From positions 62,001 to 126,000 of the forward strand of contig NZ_BKZV01000010.1 in the NCBI RefSeq assembly GCF_008974285.1: 64,000 bases of DNA, given 5' to 3'. The position numbers were made by a program, and so were the translations under genes. The stretch's first letter is position 1, and each line of letters opens with the position of its first letter. Of the stretch, positions 44,126-53,395 are shown piece by piece. The notes below the pieces were generated by a model. It did not search any database and was not told the DNA's origin. It was given only the letters and a program-made list of their open reading frames with translations. The stretch is from Thermogemmatispora aurantia. GTDB lineage: Bacteria > Chloroflexota > Ktedonobacteria > Ktedonobacterales > Ktedonobacteraceae.

Positions 44126-45352
44126 TCATTTCTGTCCATAAACTACATAATACTGATACTCTATTTGTAATATTTCTATTTCTCTATTAATTTCTCTCAG
44201 TACAGTATTAAATTGCCCTTCCTCAATGTTAAGTTGTTGCTGCAAGAGAGGAAAAAGACCTGGAAAGGTGGCCATCAGGTTCTTCTGCAGCATCACACCC
44301 TCGTGACGACCCCAGGGGCCGACCGGCACACTCAACGTTTCCAGGCGAACATGGTGCAGCCCAAGACCCTGGAAAAGGTTGCCAAGACGATCCGCGATGG
44401 CCGGATCATAACCAGCCCGCTTGCTGGCCTGGCGATACCACTCTATGAACAGTCTGAGAGCGGGACCGGCGTTCACAAAGGTATCCCCTCCCTCGAACAG
44501 CTCAATCCAGCCGCCTGGCGCTGTTACTCGCTGCAGCTCTTGCAACAGGAACGGCCATCTCTTAGCTGGAATACCCATAGCGAGCAGACGCTGATGGACA
44601 TAGTCAAAAGTGTGCTCGGAGAAGGGCAGACCCTGGAGTACGTCGCCTTGTAAAAAGCTCACATTTGGGGGGAGTTTCTGCGACGGCGTCGACCATTCCA
44701 GATCGATGCCATAGACGCGCGCCTGGGGGAAAGCCCGCGCCATCTCGATGACCCAGCGCCCAGTACCGCAGCCGACGTCGAGGATGGACCGCACTCGCTC
44801 CTTGTCGAGTGGCGCCAGGTAGTTACTTTTAAGGACATGCTTGAGGTAGAAATGCTGGAAATCGAGTCGATTGGCCTCGATGAGATCTTTTGGCAGGAGA
44901 TAGTCTGTATCCATGAGATAGCGCCTGGTGAGGGCTGTCACCAGGGGAGGCTGAGGAAGCCGAACAGTCGGATGCTGCTCCAGGGCCTGTCGCTGGACGA
45001 GGACACTACCAACTCCCACCGGCTCCATCTGACCTGTGGCCTCCTGCCTGCGGGCCTGCTCCTTGCCTCCACGACCCGGATGATGTACTGAGTAGCCTGG
45101 CCAGCCGTCGACCGCTGTTCTGGCCAGGTCTCCTGCACTATCCAATATCCCGATGACTGTTGATCCAAACGAAGTGCAGGTAACTGTCTCTTTGTCCCTT
45201 CCAGCCCGCAAAACCTGCTGTGGATGAGCCTGCTCCAACCCTTGCCCTGCTACGTCAACCCCGGCAGCCGCCTGCAGAGGCGCCACTCTCAGCTGCCCGC
45301 GTTTTTTAGCTCTTCCTCGCCACAACTGCTTCAACCAATGCCAGATGTTCAT
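44126..45352 (-). CDS. Class I SAM-dependent methyltransferase with long N-terminal extension
   Basis: 408 residues from the ATG at 45352 (a GTG at 45364 is possible). The methyltransferase domain occupies about residues 140-400: SILDVGCGTGRWVIEMARAFP (motif I), VYGIDLEW (acidic residue binding SAM ribose), VSFLQGDVLQGLPF (motif II region) and APGGWIELFE (motif post-II). The first ~140 residues are low in complexity, Gln/Gly/Arg-rich and of unknown role. The methyl acceptor is unknown. It is a single-gene unit. Confidence 0.85.
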   Translation of the reverse strand: MNIWHWLKQLWRGRAKKRGQLRVAPLQAAAGVDVAGQGLEQAHPQQVLRAGRDKETVTCTSFGSTVIGILDSAGDLARTAVDGWPGYSVHHPGRGGKEQARRQEATGQMEPVGVGSVLVQRQALEQHPTVRLPQPPLVTALTRRYLMDTDYLLPKDLIEANRLDFQHFYLKHVLKSNYLAPLDKERVRSILDVGCGTGRWVIEMARAFPQARVYGIDLEWSTPSQKLPPNVSFLQGDVLQGLPFSEHTFDYVHQRLLAMGIPAKRWPFLLQELQRVTAPGGWIELFEGGDTFVNAGPALRLFIEWYRQASKRAGYDPAIADRLGNLFQGLGLHHVRLETLSVPVGPWGRHEGVMLQKNLMATFPGLFPLLQQQLNIEEGQFNTVLREINREIEILQIEYQYYVVYGQK

Positions 45353-45943
45353 AGACACAAACACTCCCTACGATATTTTGTGCTCCTCCTGAGCTTTATC
45401 TAGATCCTCTCTGGTGTTCCGTGACAGTCTCCTCTCTTGCCTCGTCCCATTCGTGAACTGGCTGCCGTGCAGTGCTGCTCTGCAACCTCCTTGCTGCTCT
45501 CTTCGCTGCTTCACTGGGTCCTCGCCGGTTTCCCGAGCGGCCAGCAAGGGTCCTCGCTGGTCGCTCAGGACGTGAGACGACTGCAAGTGCTTCTTTATTG
45601 TTGTACGTTTTTAGCGACCTATTTTTCAAGGCATCGGATGGGAATTTTAGACATATTTCCTAACTTCGATCAGATTTCTTGTGTACAAGTGATCTGCAAA
45701 GAGCCTTGCCATTAAAATTGTAATCCCCGCTGGATTTACGGCTTGCCTGCTAAGAAGCAGGCAGTAATATCGATTTGCACCTCGATAAAAAATGCAATTC
45801 CCGGATGGAGCGGCTGAGGAGAATGCCAGGCAGGGGCAAGCAATGAGCGAGTCGGCCAGATGGGGAAGAAGGGAAGGCCCGGAGTAAGCGCCGGCATGAA
45901 TCCCGGTGTTATGCCGGCGCTTGCCCGGCCTGAGCAAGGGAAG
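45353..45943. other. Intergenic region with two hairpins
   Basis: No gene is supported in these 591 bases. An 8-bp hairpin (TGCCTGCT, AAGA, AGCAGGCA) lies at 45744-45763. A second, at the right end, is listed as a terminator. Locally GC falls around 45590-45730. Confidence 0.5.
45886..45922 (-). terminator. Hairpin terminator after the DUF2330-like gene
   Basis: A perfect 12-bp stem, arms 45886-45897 and 45911-45922, with a 13-nt loop, 21 bp after the end of the minus-strand gene. It lacks a T-run. Confidence 0.6.
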
Positions 45944-47083
45944 TCACCTGTGAGACCAGGAGGCGGAAACCTTTTTGATCCAGCTGCCGCGGCTGCGGTA
46001 GTGCCAGAATAGCAAGCCAGAGATGAACAGCAAGAGCACAGCCACCTCTAAGAGAATGGGCAAAGTGCCCTGGGGCAGAGCGGGTACCCATTCTGGCAGG
46101 TAGAAGCCTGAGAGCTGCAGCGGTTGCTGGGGAGGCGTGCCAAAGGTGACAGCATGCATCAGCCCTGGCTGTGGGCTGACCTGCAAATCATAAGTGACCT
46201 GGGGGGCCGGCGCTGTCAAACTGAGATAAGTAAGCCAGCTTCCTGGCCAGACCCAGCCCATATTGCGATCTCTCACCAGATCGTGATAAAGGGTCTCGCT
46301 TAGTGGCTCCTGGAGACGGATCTCCAGGCCCGGAGCGCCGGGCACCTGGCCGCCCACCGGTGATAGTCCCAAATGATAGGCCCAGTCGCTGGTATAGAGG
46401 GGCTGATCAGTCAGCAAGAACAGATCGGCATTCACGGTATCAGTGCCGATCGCCAGCACCTCCAGCGGTACCCAGAGCTGAGGTAAGCGCATCGTAATCA
46501 ACAGCGGCGTGCCGTCTCCCTGCGTCAGGCCGCGCTGATGGGCCTGTGCCGAGTCAAACTGCACAGCCATAAAAAAAGGGCTGGCCTGACCGTAGACCAG
46601 CAGATGGGCCCGCGTTTCCTCGTCGAGCAGGAAGCCATGCTGGGTGGCCCAGTCGAGCACAGCCGCACCGCTCCCCTTGACCACCGTGATATTGAGGGCG
46701 CCAATCTGCACGCGCTGCACTACCTGAACGCTGGCTGTGTCGAACTGCACTGGCTGCCCTCCGCGTAGGAGCAGACGCCGCTGAACCTCCAGATTCAGAC
46801 GCTGCAGCGTCCAGGCGCCCCCCTCCTGAATACGCAACGGAGCGGTTGGCAGCGGCACGATCCAACCGAGGCGGCTGGCGTCCCCCTGGTAGGTAAAACT
46901 CGTCAGGTAATACTCGATGCCTGCATGCCAGGCGACCAGAGTGGTGGCGCGCTGCAAGCGCACACTGCCGTTGGGGGCCACCAGTCCCCCGCAGGCCAGC
47001 ACTGGTGCGGTCTGCAGCAAGGTCAGGAGCAGCAACAACAAAGCCGCAAGCGGTCCCTTCCAGAGGCGGTATATGATCGACAT
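45944..47083 (-). CDS. DUF2330-like membrane-anchored exported protein
   Basis: 379 residues from the ATG at 47083 with a strong AAGGAGGTG site. The N-terminal signal peptide ends near VLACGG; the start of the mature part (CGGLVAPNGSVRLQRATTLVAWHAGIEYYLTSFTYQGDASRLGWIVPLP) has the pattern of DUF2330 proteins. One C-terminal membrane helix (LPILLEVAVLLLFISGLLFW) and a short basic tail anchor it. Most of the protein should face the outside. Function unknown. Confidence 0.75.
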   Translation of the reverse strand: MSIIYRLWKGPLAALLLLLLTLLQTAPVLACGGLVAPNGSVRLQRATTLVAWHAGIEYYLTSFTYQGDASRLGWIVPLPTAPLRIQEGGAWTLQRLNLEVQRRLLLRGGQPVQFDTASVQVVQRVQIGALNITVVKGSGAAVLDWATQHGFLLDEETRAHLLVYGQASPFFMAVQFDSAQAHQRGLTQGDGTPLLITMRLPQLWVPLEVLAIGTDTVNADLFLLTDQPLYTSDWAYHLGLSPVGGQVPGAPGLEIRLQEPLSETLYHDLVRDRNMGWVWPGSWLTYLSLTAPAPQVTYDLQVSPQPGLMHAVTFGTPPQQPLQLSGFYLPEWVPALPQGTLPILLEVAVLLLFISGLLFWHYRSRGSWIKKVSASWSHR

Positions 47084-47216
47084 CTGGACACCTCCTTCGT
47101 CGATGGATGACTCCATCCGAAGGACGGCGCCTTCGTCCTAAAAGTTCCACTTCTGTTTGGGACCGCTCGCCTCTTCAGTGCACGGGCGGCCTCGGCTCAG
47201 CAGCGGTTATTTGCGG

Positions 47217-48104
47217 TTATTTACCGCTGTGTCCCAAGACATAGATATTGATAAAGAAGTAGAGCGTCATGGTCACGCCGACCAGCGTCACAAAGAGGCG
47301 TACCCAGCGCTGGTCGATTTTGCGCGCGTAGTAGGCGCCGCCGTAGCCGCCGATCACGGCTCCCACCACCATCAGCAGGGCCTGGGGCCAAAAGACCGCG
47401 CCGGCCAGCGCAAAGGTAATCACTGCCACCCCGTTGATCAGACCCGCCAGCAGGGTCTTGAGGCCATTCATCTCATGGATATTTTCCATACCCATCATGC
47501 CCAGCGTAGCCAGCATCAGGATGCCAATCCCGCCGCCGAAGTAGCCCCCATAGGTAGCGATCAGCAGTTGAAAAAAAGAGACGCTGACCAACTTGAGAGG
47601 GGAGAGCTTCTCGACGCTCCAGGCCAGGGTTCTCGCCGTCGGGGCTGCTGAGGAGAGCGTACTCTCCTCAGTCGCAGTCATGCTGGCGGTAGCCGCTGAG
47701 AGAGCCGCTGCTGCGCGTCGCTTGCGCAAGAGGGCTGTCAGCCGTGGGCTAACGGCGAAGAGGACCGTAGCGATCAGGAGCAAAGGCGGAATCAGCAAAG
47801 TGAAGGTCTGCTGAGGTGTGCGCAGCAACAACAATGCGCCCAGGATGCCGCCAATGAGGCTGGTGCCGCCCAGCACTAGCATCAATGCCCGTGGCTGCCG
47901 GGCCAGCTCATGGCGATAGGCCCCAGCACTGGCCACCACACCGGGCCAGAGCGCGACTGTGTTGGTCGCGTTGGCATTGATAGACGGTACACCGGTAAAT
48001 ATCAGTGCTGGAAAGCCGATGAAGCTGCCTCCACCGGCAACCGAGTTCAGCATGCCGCCGAGCACCGCGGCAAGGAAGAGCAGAATGGCCTGTCCAAGGG
48101 TCAT
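47217..48104 (-). CDS. TauE/SafE-family permease
   Basis: 295 residues from the ATG at 48104. It has about eight hydrophobic helices in two repeats, each beginning with the family's Gly-rich stretch: LAAVLGGMLNSVAGGGSFIGFPAL and the later IATYGGYFGGGIGILMLATLGMMG. The family exports sulfite, sulfoacetate or other organic anions. A Ser/Ala-rich cytoplasmic loop separates the halves. It lies downstream of the drug-efflux gene with a structured element between. Confidence 0.9.
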   Translation of the reverse strand: MTLGQAILLFLAAVLGGMLNSVAGGGSFIGFPALIFTGVPSINANATNTVALWPGVVASAGAYRHELARQPRALMLVLGGTSLIGGILGALLLLRTPQQTFTLLIPPLLLIATVLFAVSPRLTALLRKRRAAAALSAATASMTATEESTLSSAAPTARTLAWSVEKLSPLKLVSVSFFQLLIATYGGYFGGGIGILMLATLGMMGMENIHEMNGLKTLLAGLINGVAVITFALAGAVFWPQALLMVVGAVIGGYGGAYYARKIDQRWVRLFVTLVGVTMTLYFFINIYVLGHSGK

Positions 48105-48175
48105 AAACGTATTCCAACTTTCCTTTGTGAGAATGATCCTCCTGTAATCATAGCAGCAAAAAAAGCAGGAAAAAG

Positions 48176-48278
48176 AGAGGCTCTCACTCACTCTCCCGGC
48201 TTGCAGAGGTCTCGGAGACCGGTGCTAGCGGAACCGGGATGCCGGCCAGGCGGAAGAGCACCAGGAGTGAGAGCCTCT
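48176..48278 (-). promoter_or_regulatory. Structured leader or long-loop terminator between the DHA2 and TauE genes
   Basis: A perfect 14-bp inverted repeat has arms at 48176-48189 and 48265-48278, enclosing 75 nt with an inner GGTCTC-G-GAGACC hairpin. Read on the minus strand, the closing arm is followed by CTTTTTCC and a further T7 run. It lies 72 bp upstream of the TauE start. It is either a terminator for the efflux gene or an attenuator or riboswitch-like leader; I do not recognise a known class. Confidence 0.5.
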
Positions 48279-48322
48279 GCCTGACTGAGACTGAGATCAG
48301 GGGAGCAACGGCAGGCTGCGAC

Positions 48323-49993
48323 CTAGTGACTTAGCTCAGTCAGCCCAGCCTGATGTCTGCGCCGCTCCTCCTTGCCGCGCACCAGCGAAGTCCCTACGCC
48401 GATGGCGGCGATCAGAGCGCAAACCAGAAAGGCGCTCTGGAAAGCATGGCTGAAGGTCTGTTCAAGCGCGCCGGCCCTGGCCGCAGAGAGGGCGCCGTGG
48501 GCGCGCAACATTACAAGCTGGAGACCAGCGTCGGCGCCGCCCAGACTGGTAAAGACCGCACCGGCGAGGGCCACGCTGATGCTCTGGCCCATCGTGCGGC
48601 CCGTGGCCAGGAAGCCTGAAGCGCTGCCCTGCTGCTCACGCGGAGCATCGCCCATCAACGCGCTGCTGTTGGGCGATTGGAAGATCGCCTGGCCCATCCC
48701 TGTGACCACCAGGCGCCAGATGATATCCCAGATAGAGCTGTGAGCATTCAGCTGGCCCAGCAAAATCAATCCCAGACACGAGATCGCCAGCCCGGTGGCC
48801 GCCAGCCAGCGCGAGCCAATGCGGTCCGCCAGGCTGCCGCTGAGCGGCGCTACACAGGCGAGCGTGATAGGCAGGGGCGTAAGTAAGAGGCCAGCGACCT
48901 CCGTCGGGAAGCCGTGCAGCTGCTCCAGGTAGAACGGCATCAGGAAGCTGACCGCGAAGAGCGACATGAAGCAGAGAATCAGACTGATGTTGGCCGAAAG
49001 GAAGACGCGTCGCCGCAGCAGCGAAAAGTCAATGACCGGGTAAGCCACGCGCTGCTCAATAAAGTAGAGCGCGATCAGTGCCGCCAGACCACCCAGTAAG
49101 CTGACCATGACGAACGGCGAGAACCATCCCAGCTCCTGCCCAAAGGAAAGAGCAAGGGTAATGCCGGCCAGGCCCAGACCCAGGGTCAGCGCTCCCAATG
49201 GATCGAACCGCCCCTGACGCTGAGCATGGCGCTCCTTGAGCAGGAACCAGGTGGCGAGGAGGCCAATGATGCCAACTGGGACATTGACGTAGAAGATCCA
49301 GCGCCAGGAGAGAGAGGTGGTGATCAGGCCGCCTACCGTTGGGCCAACGCTGACGCCAAGGGCCACGTTAATGGCGTTGAGGCCCAAAGCTCTCCCCCGC
49401 TCGGAGGGAGGAAAGGCGCTGGTCAACATGGCCGGCGAGATGGCCATCATCAAGGCGCCGCCAATACCCTGGAAGCCACGGGCAATGACGAGAAAGAGCA
49501 GCGAGGGTGCCGCCCCACAGATGGCCGAGCCAAAGGTGAAAATGACCAGCCCCAGCAGCCAAACAGGCTTTTGCCCCACCATATCGGCCAGCCGCCCAGC
49601 TGTTAGCAACATAGAGGCCGTGGTCACAAGGTAGGCGATAGTCACCCACTCAACTGCCCCATTGAGCGGCACATGAAAATAATTCGCTATAGCAGGCAGG
49701 CTGATATTGACGATCGAGCCGTCAAGGGTGGCCATGAAGACACCAATGGCAAGAATGCCAAAAACGAGCCATTTGTTGGTCTCAATGACCGTTGCCGACC
49801 GGCCCCCCTGCTGCTCACTGTGAGCTGCAGCACGCGGTAGGCGCGGCTCAATCACAGGGAGGGTAACTGTCTCTCCTGTCCGCCGCTCCTGCTTATGGCT
49901 GTGACCGTTGCGCTCTACCTGCTCGCAAGGCTGGCTCGTCTTCTCCTCCTGGAATAGGCGCAGTTCTGACAGTTGGGGATCTTGTTGCTGCAT
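48323..49993 (-). CDS. MFS drug/proton antiporter, DHA2 (14-helix) family
   Basis: 556 residues from the ATG at 49993. A ~85-residue polar N-terminal tail precedes 14 membrane helices beginning at WLVFGILAIGVFMATLDGSIVNISLPAI, the DHA2 motif D1 (LDxTIVNVALP-like). Motif A is GRLADMVGQKPVWLLG and motif C is GVSVGPTVGGLI. Such EmrB/QacA-type pumps export lipophilic drugs or dyes using the proton gradient. No TetR-type regulator is adjacent. Confidence 0.93.
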   Translation of the reverse strand: MQQQDPQLSELRLFQEEKTSQPCEQVERNGHSHKQERRTGETVTLPVIEPRLPRAAAHSEQQGGRSATVIETNKWLVFGILAIGVFMATLDGSIVNISLPAIANYFHVPLNGAVEWVTIAYLVTTASMLLTAGRLADMVGQKPVWLLGLVIFTFGSAICGAAPSLLFLVIARGFQGIGGALMMAISPAMLTSAFPPSERGRALGLNAINVALGVSVGPTVGGLITTSLSWRWIFYVNVPVGIIGLLATWFLLKERHAQRQGRFDPLGALTLGLGLAGITLALSFGQELGWFSPFVMVSLLGGLAALIALYFIEQRVAYPVIDFSLLRRRVFLSANISLILCFMSLFAVSFLMPFYLEQLHGFPTEVAGLLLTPLPITLACVAPLSGSLADRIGSRWLAATGLAISCLGLILLGQLNAHSSIWDIIWRLVVTGMGQAIFQSPNSSALMGDAPREQQGSASGFLATGRTMGQSISVALAGAVFTSLGGADAGLQLVMLRAHGALSAARAGALEQTFSHAFQSAFLVCALIAAIGVGTSLVRGKEERRRHQAGLTELSH

Positions 49994-50532
49994 TATCCTT
50001 CCTGTTCCACTCACTCCCAATAGATACAAAAATTGGAGTCTATGTATATGATTTAGATAGAAGCACTGAAGTGCTATCTGCGCTGCTCATCTGCGATAGT
50101 GTAGATCGTCTCAAAAAAGAGGGTGTATGATAAGGCGCTCGCATCCACAGAAGATATATTTGGGCCGGTTCCATAGACTATGGGGCGCTGTGGTAGCGAG
50201 ACACTCTCTTCATATTCTCTTTACATAAAACAACTCTGAGAGAAAGGACATTCCTCATACCGACATATCGCCAAGTTGGAGAGCCAAAAACTGTCCTTTT
50301 GGACAGGTTGTTCTATCCGATCTGCTCTCGCGTCCTGGTTGCCCGCCTCATACCCTTGTCATAGCCCGGCTTTCCTCTGTAACATGGACATGCTATCATA
50401 CATCACGGTTCTGAGAGCTATGAGGGGATGTGCTCTTTATGCTGTCCGGTTTGCTACAGTGCGGCATCGAAAAGTGCTCTTCCTTGATATTAAAATTTAG
50501 AGAGATAAAGATAGAAAAAGGATTGATGGACG
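49994..50532. other. Intergenic region upstream of queA and the efflux gene
   Basis: 539 bases, AT-richer than the genes, with no supported gene. A 6-bp hairpin (CTGTCC, TTTT, GGACAG) lies at 50291-50306. TTGATA at 50484-50489 with AT-rich sequence 17 bp downstream could be the queA promoter. Confidence 0.45.
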
Positions 50533-51708
50533 ATGCAAGACAATCCATCAGAGTTTCAGAGGCAGCAGCTGCCGGTCCAGGGATCTCAGGGGCAAGAAGG
50601 ACTTTCCTACCGGATCAGCGATTATGACTACGAGCTGCCGCCCGAACTGATCGCTCAGCAGCCGATCGAGCCGCGCGATGCTTCGCGCTTACTGGTGGTG
50701 CATCGCGCCACGGGAGCCTTAGAGCACCGCCACTTTCGCGACATCGGCGACTATCTGCGCGCGGGTGACCTGCTGATCGCTAACCAGAGCCGCGTTATTC
50801 CCGCCAGGCTGCTTGGCAAGCGAGAGGGTACTGGAGGAGCGGTCGAAGTCCTGCTTCTGGCCCATCGGGCCGATCTTGGAGCAGACGTCTGGGAAGCGCT
50901 GGTTCGTCCTGGTCGGCGTCTGCGCGAAGGCGCGCGCATTCTCTTTGGTGAGGATCGGGAAGCGGGTCTACCGGCACGCTTGTGGGGAGAGATTCTGGGG
51001 CGTACCGAAGCAGGCGGACGTTTCATTCGTTTTGCGCTGACGCCCGAGTATCTGGCCGTTCACAACCAGGCTCAGACCAGGCCGCCGGCAGTTGCACAGG
51101 TGATCGAGGAGATTGGGCGCATGCCCTTACCGCCCTACATTCGTGAGCCGTTAGCCAATCCTGAGCGTTATCAGACCGTCTACGCGCGGATCGCTGGCTC
51201 GGCGGCGGCCCCCACGGCTGGACTGCACTTCACGCCGGAACTGCTCGATCGTCTGCGTGCCCAGGGGGTGCGTGTGGGCTTTGTGACCCTCCACGTTGGC
51301 CTCGATACCTTCCGCCCGGTCGATGTCGAGGATGTGCGCGATCACAAGATGCACAGCGAGGAAATCGACATCGACGAGACCACGGCTGCACTGGTCAATG
51401 AGACGCGGCGGGCTGGCGGGCGCGTAGTCGCTGTGGGCACAACCTCGGTACGCGTGTTGGAGAGTGTAGCCAGCCTCTTCAACGGTCAGGTGCGTGCCTA
51501 TCATGGTCACACTAACCTCTTTATTACCCCTGGCTATCGCTTCAAGGTGGTCGATGCCCTGATCACTAATTTCCACTTGCCGCGCTCGACGCTGATCCTC
51601 CTGGTCAGTGCCTTCGCAGGCAAGGCGCTGATCGAGAAAGCCTATCAAGAGGCCATTCGCCAGCGCTACCGCTTCTACAGCTTTGGCGACGCGATGTTGC
51701 TTCTTTAG
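50533..51708 (+). CDS. queA: S-adenosylmethionine:tRNA ribosyltransferase-isomerase
   Basis: 391 residues. QueA transfers the ribosyl part of SAM to preQ1 in tRNA, giving epoxyqueuosine. The family start YRISDYDYELPPELIAQQPIEPRDASRLLVVHR is preceded by a ~25-residue extension. Other conserved parts are RVIPARLLGKR, PLPPYI, TAGLHFTPELL, HVGLDTFRPV, GTTSVRVLES and LITNFHLPRSTLILLVSAFAG, ending in RYRFYSFGDAMLL. No other queuosine genes are in the window. Confidence 0.96.
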   Translation: MQDNPSEFQRQQLPVQGSQGQEGLSYRISDYDYELPPELIAQQPIEPRDASRLLVVHRATGALEHRHFRDIGDYLRAGDLLIANQSRVIPARLLGKREGTGGAVEVLLLAHRADLGADVWEALVRPGRRLREGARILFGEDREAGLPARLWGEILGRTEAGGRFIRFALTPEYLAVHNQAQTRPPAVAQVIEEIGRMPLPPYIREPLANPERYQTVYARIAGSAAAPTAGLHFTPELLDRLRAQGVRVGFVTLHVGLDTFRPVDVEDVRDHKMHSEEIDIDETTAALVNETRRAGGRVVAVGTTSVRVLESVASLFNGQVRAYHGHTNLFITPGYRFKVVDALITNFHLPRSTLILLVSAFAGKALIEKAYQEAIRQRYRFYSFGDAMLLL

Positions 51709-51725
51709 TCGCTCTCTGGCCTGGC

Positions 51726-52910
51726 TCAGGCTTCCAACAGAGCGCGGGCGTAATGGCCATAGAAGCCTGGATTGGCCCAGCGCAGCGGGGAGAGCAGCGG
51801 CAGGGGCAGCCCGCGGATGAGGGCCTCGCGAAGTGCCTGGTGGGCCTCGGCCTCGTGTCCCGATGTAGCCCAGATAACGGCCTGCCAGAAGGGCGCCCCC
51901 CAGTGATCATCAGCGCCAGCGCCGGCCTGGGCACGGCTGATGGCCGCCTGGGCCTCGGCCTGCTCTCCCCGTATCCAGGCACTGGCTGCCTGGCAGAGCA
52001 GAGCTACGTACTGCTCGGGAGCGGTCTGGGCCAGGGCTTGCAGGCGCTCTGCCAGTCGCTCGTTTGGACGCTCTTCGCACAGGGTCACCCAGCAGGCCAG
52101 CCAGCCATGATCGATGTGCATTGGATTGAGAGTTGTGGCCCGCTGGCAGTCCTGGCGTGCCCCAGCGAGATCTTGCAAGTAGAGAGAGGCCAGGGCGCGG
52201 TAATGGTAGGCACAAGCAAAGTTTGGACGGGCCTGTAGCACGCTATTCAGATCGGCGATGGCCTGACGCGGCTCCCGTAGCTGCAGATAGACCAGGGCCC
52301 GTTGAAAGATCAGCGAGGCTTCGTGCGGACTGTACTCCAGGGCGCGGCAGTAGTCGTGGAGGGCTGCATGGGGATCTTTGAGCCGTTGATAGAGAGCCGC
52401 CCGCTCCGGGTAGATGAGAGTGGCCAGACCCGCGTCAAGCTCCAGGGCCCGTGTATAGCTGCTCAGGGCCTGCTGATAGGCAGCCAGGCGGGTGCAAATG
52501 CGCCCGCGCAGATAATGGGCCTCGGCCAGCGCTGGGTGAAGACGCAGGGCCTGTTCACAGTCACTCAGGGCCTGTTGATATTGGCCAGCCTGATAGCAGG
52601 CTTCCCCACGGCGCAGATAGAGCACGGCCTCGTCGCCTGCCAGAGCGAGGGCGCGGCTGTACAGCTCGATGGCTCGTTGAGGCTGGCCCCGGCGGAGGTA
52701 CATGCTTCCCCGTCGCGCTAGCGCAGCAGCTTCTGCCTGATAGCCTTGCTCCTCTTTGCCTGGACTCCGGGGGTAGATCAGCAGACCAGGCCCCTCTCCC
52801 TGGAGGCAGGGAGCAATATGCAGGAAGCGATAAATAAAGTGATAGACGGGAATGATGCTGGCAAACGTTGTAAAGATGCTCAAGGCAGTAAACATGCTGG
52901 ATGGATTCAT
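51726..52910 (-). CDS. TPR-repeat protein with N-terminal hydrophobic segment
   Basis: 394 residues. The first ~30 residues (MFTALSIFTTFASIIPVYHFIYRFL) are hydrophobic and may anchor the protein. From about residue 60, at least seven tetratricopeptide units follow (for example LRRGEACYQAGQYQQALSDCEQALRLHP and YHYRALASLYLQDLAGARQDCQRATTLNP). TPRs mediate protein contacts; no catalytic domain is seen. It is convergent with queA, separated by 17 bp. Confidence 0.8.
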   Translation of the reverse strand: MNPSSMFTALSIFTTFASIIPVYHFIYRFLHIAPCLQGEGPGLLIYPRSPGKEEQGYQAEAAALARRGSMYLRRGQPQRAIELYSRALALAGDEAVLYLRRGEACYQAGQYQQALSDCEQALRLHPALAEAHYLRGRICTRLAAYQQALSSYTRALELDAGLATLIYPERAALYQRLKDPHAALHDYCRALEYSPHEASLIFQRALVYLQLREPRQAIADLNSVLQARPNFACAYHYRALASLYLQDLAGARQDCQRATTLNPMHIDHGWLACWVTLCEERPNERLAERLQALAQTAPEQYVALLCQAASAWIRGEQAEAQAAISRAQAGAGADDHWGAPFWQAVIWATSGHEAEAHQALREALIRGLPLPLLSPLRWANPGFYGHYARALLEA

Positions 52911-53020
52911 GCAGGCCGCTCCCGGTCAACATTGGCTCTCTGTTGTCTTTCATATATTATTGTAGGCAACAGAGCAACAGAGGACAGAGGGAGACGGACA
53001 GCAATGGGAAGGTGCAACGC

Positions 53021-53395
53021 TCATGGGGAGAGTGAGCGGAAAGGGGCGAGAGCCTGCAAGACATCCTCGACCGAGAAGGGCTTTGGCATCAGGCCGTCGG
53101 CCTGCAGGGGAGAGGCGTCGACCAGGCGGTCCATTGCCGACATCAGAATAATGCGGTGGCGGCGGCGCAGCTCCGGCTGAGCGGCCAGTCTGCGGCAGAG
53201 CGTGCTGCCATCCATCACTGGCATCATCAGGTCCAGAAAGACCACGTAGCGCTCCTTGCCCAGCAGCACCTGCAGCGCCTCCTCGCCGTTGCGGGCTGTG
53301 CGCAGGCGGCAGCCCTCGAATTCAAGAATATCGATCATCATCTCACGGATGAGCGGATCATCATCGACAATCAGCACGTTAAGCTGGCTCGTCAT
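53021..53395 (-). CDS. Single-domain response regulator
   Basis: 124 residues, a receiver domain only. It has the acidic pocket (LIVDDDP, D11-D12), the phosphoacceptor D55 in VVFLDLMMPVMDG, the switch serine in IILMSA and the conserved lysine in LMPKPFS. There is no output domain, so it acts through a partner. It overlaps the end of the histidine kinase gene by 17 bp and is surely its partner. Confidence 0.93.
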   Translation of the reverse strand: MTSQLNVLIVDDDPLIREMMIDILEFEGCRLRTARNGEEALQVLLGKERYVVFLDLMMPVMDGSTLCRRLAAQPELRRRHRIILMSAMDRLVDASPLQADGLMPKPFSVEDVLQALAPFRSLSP

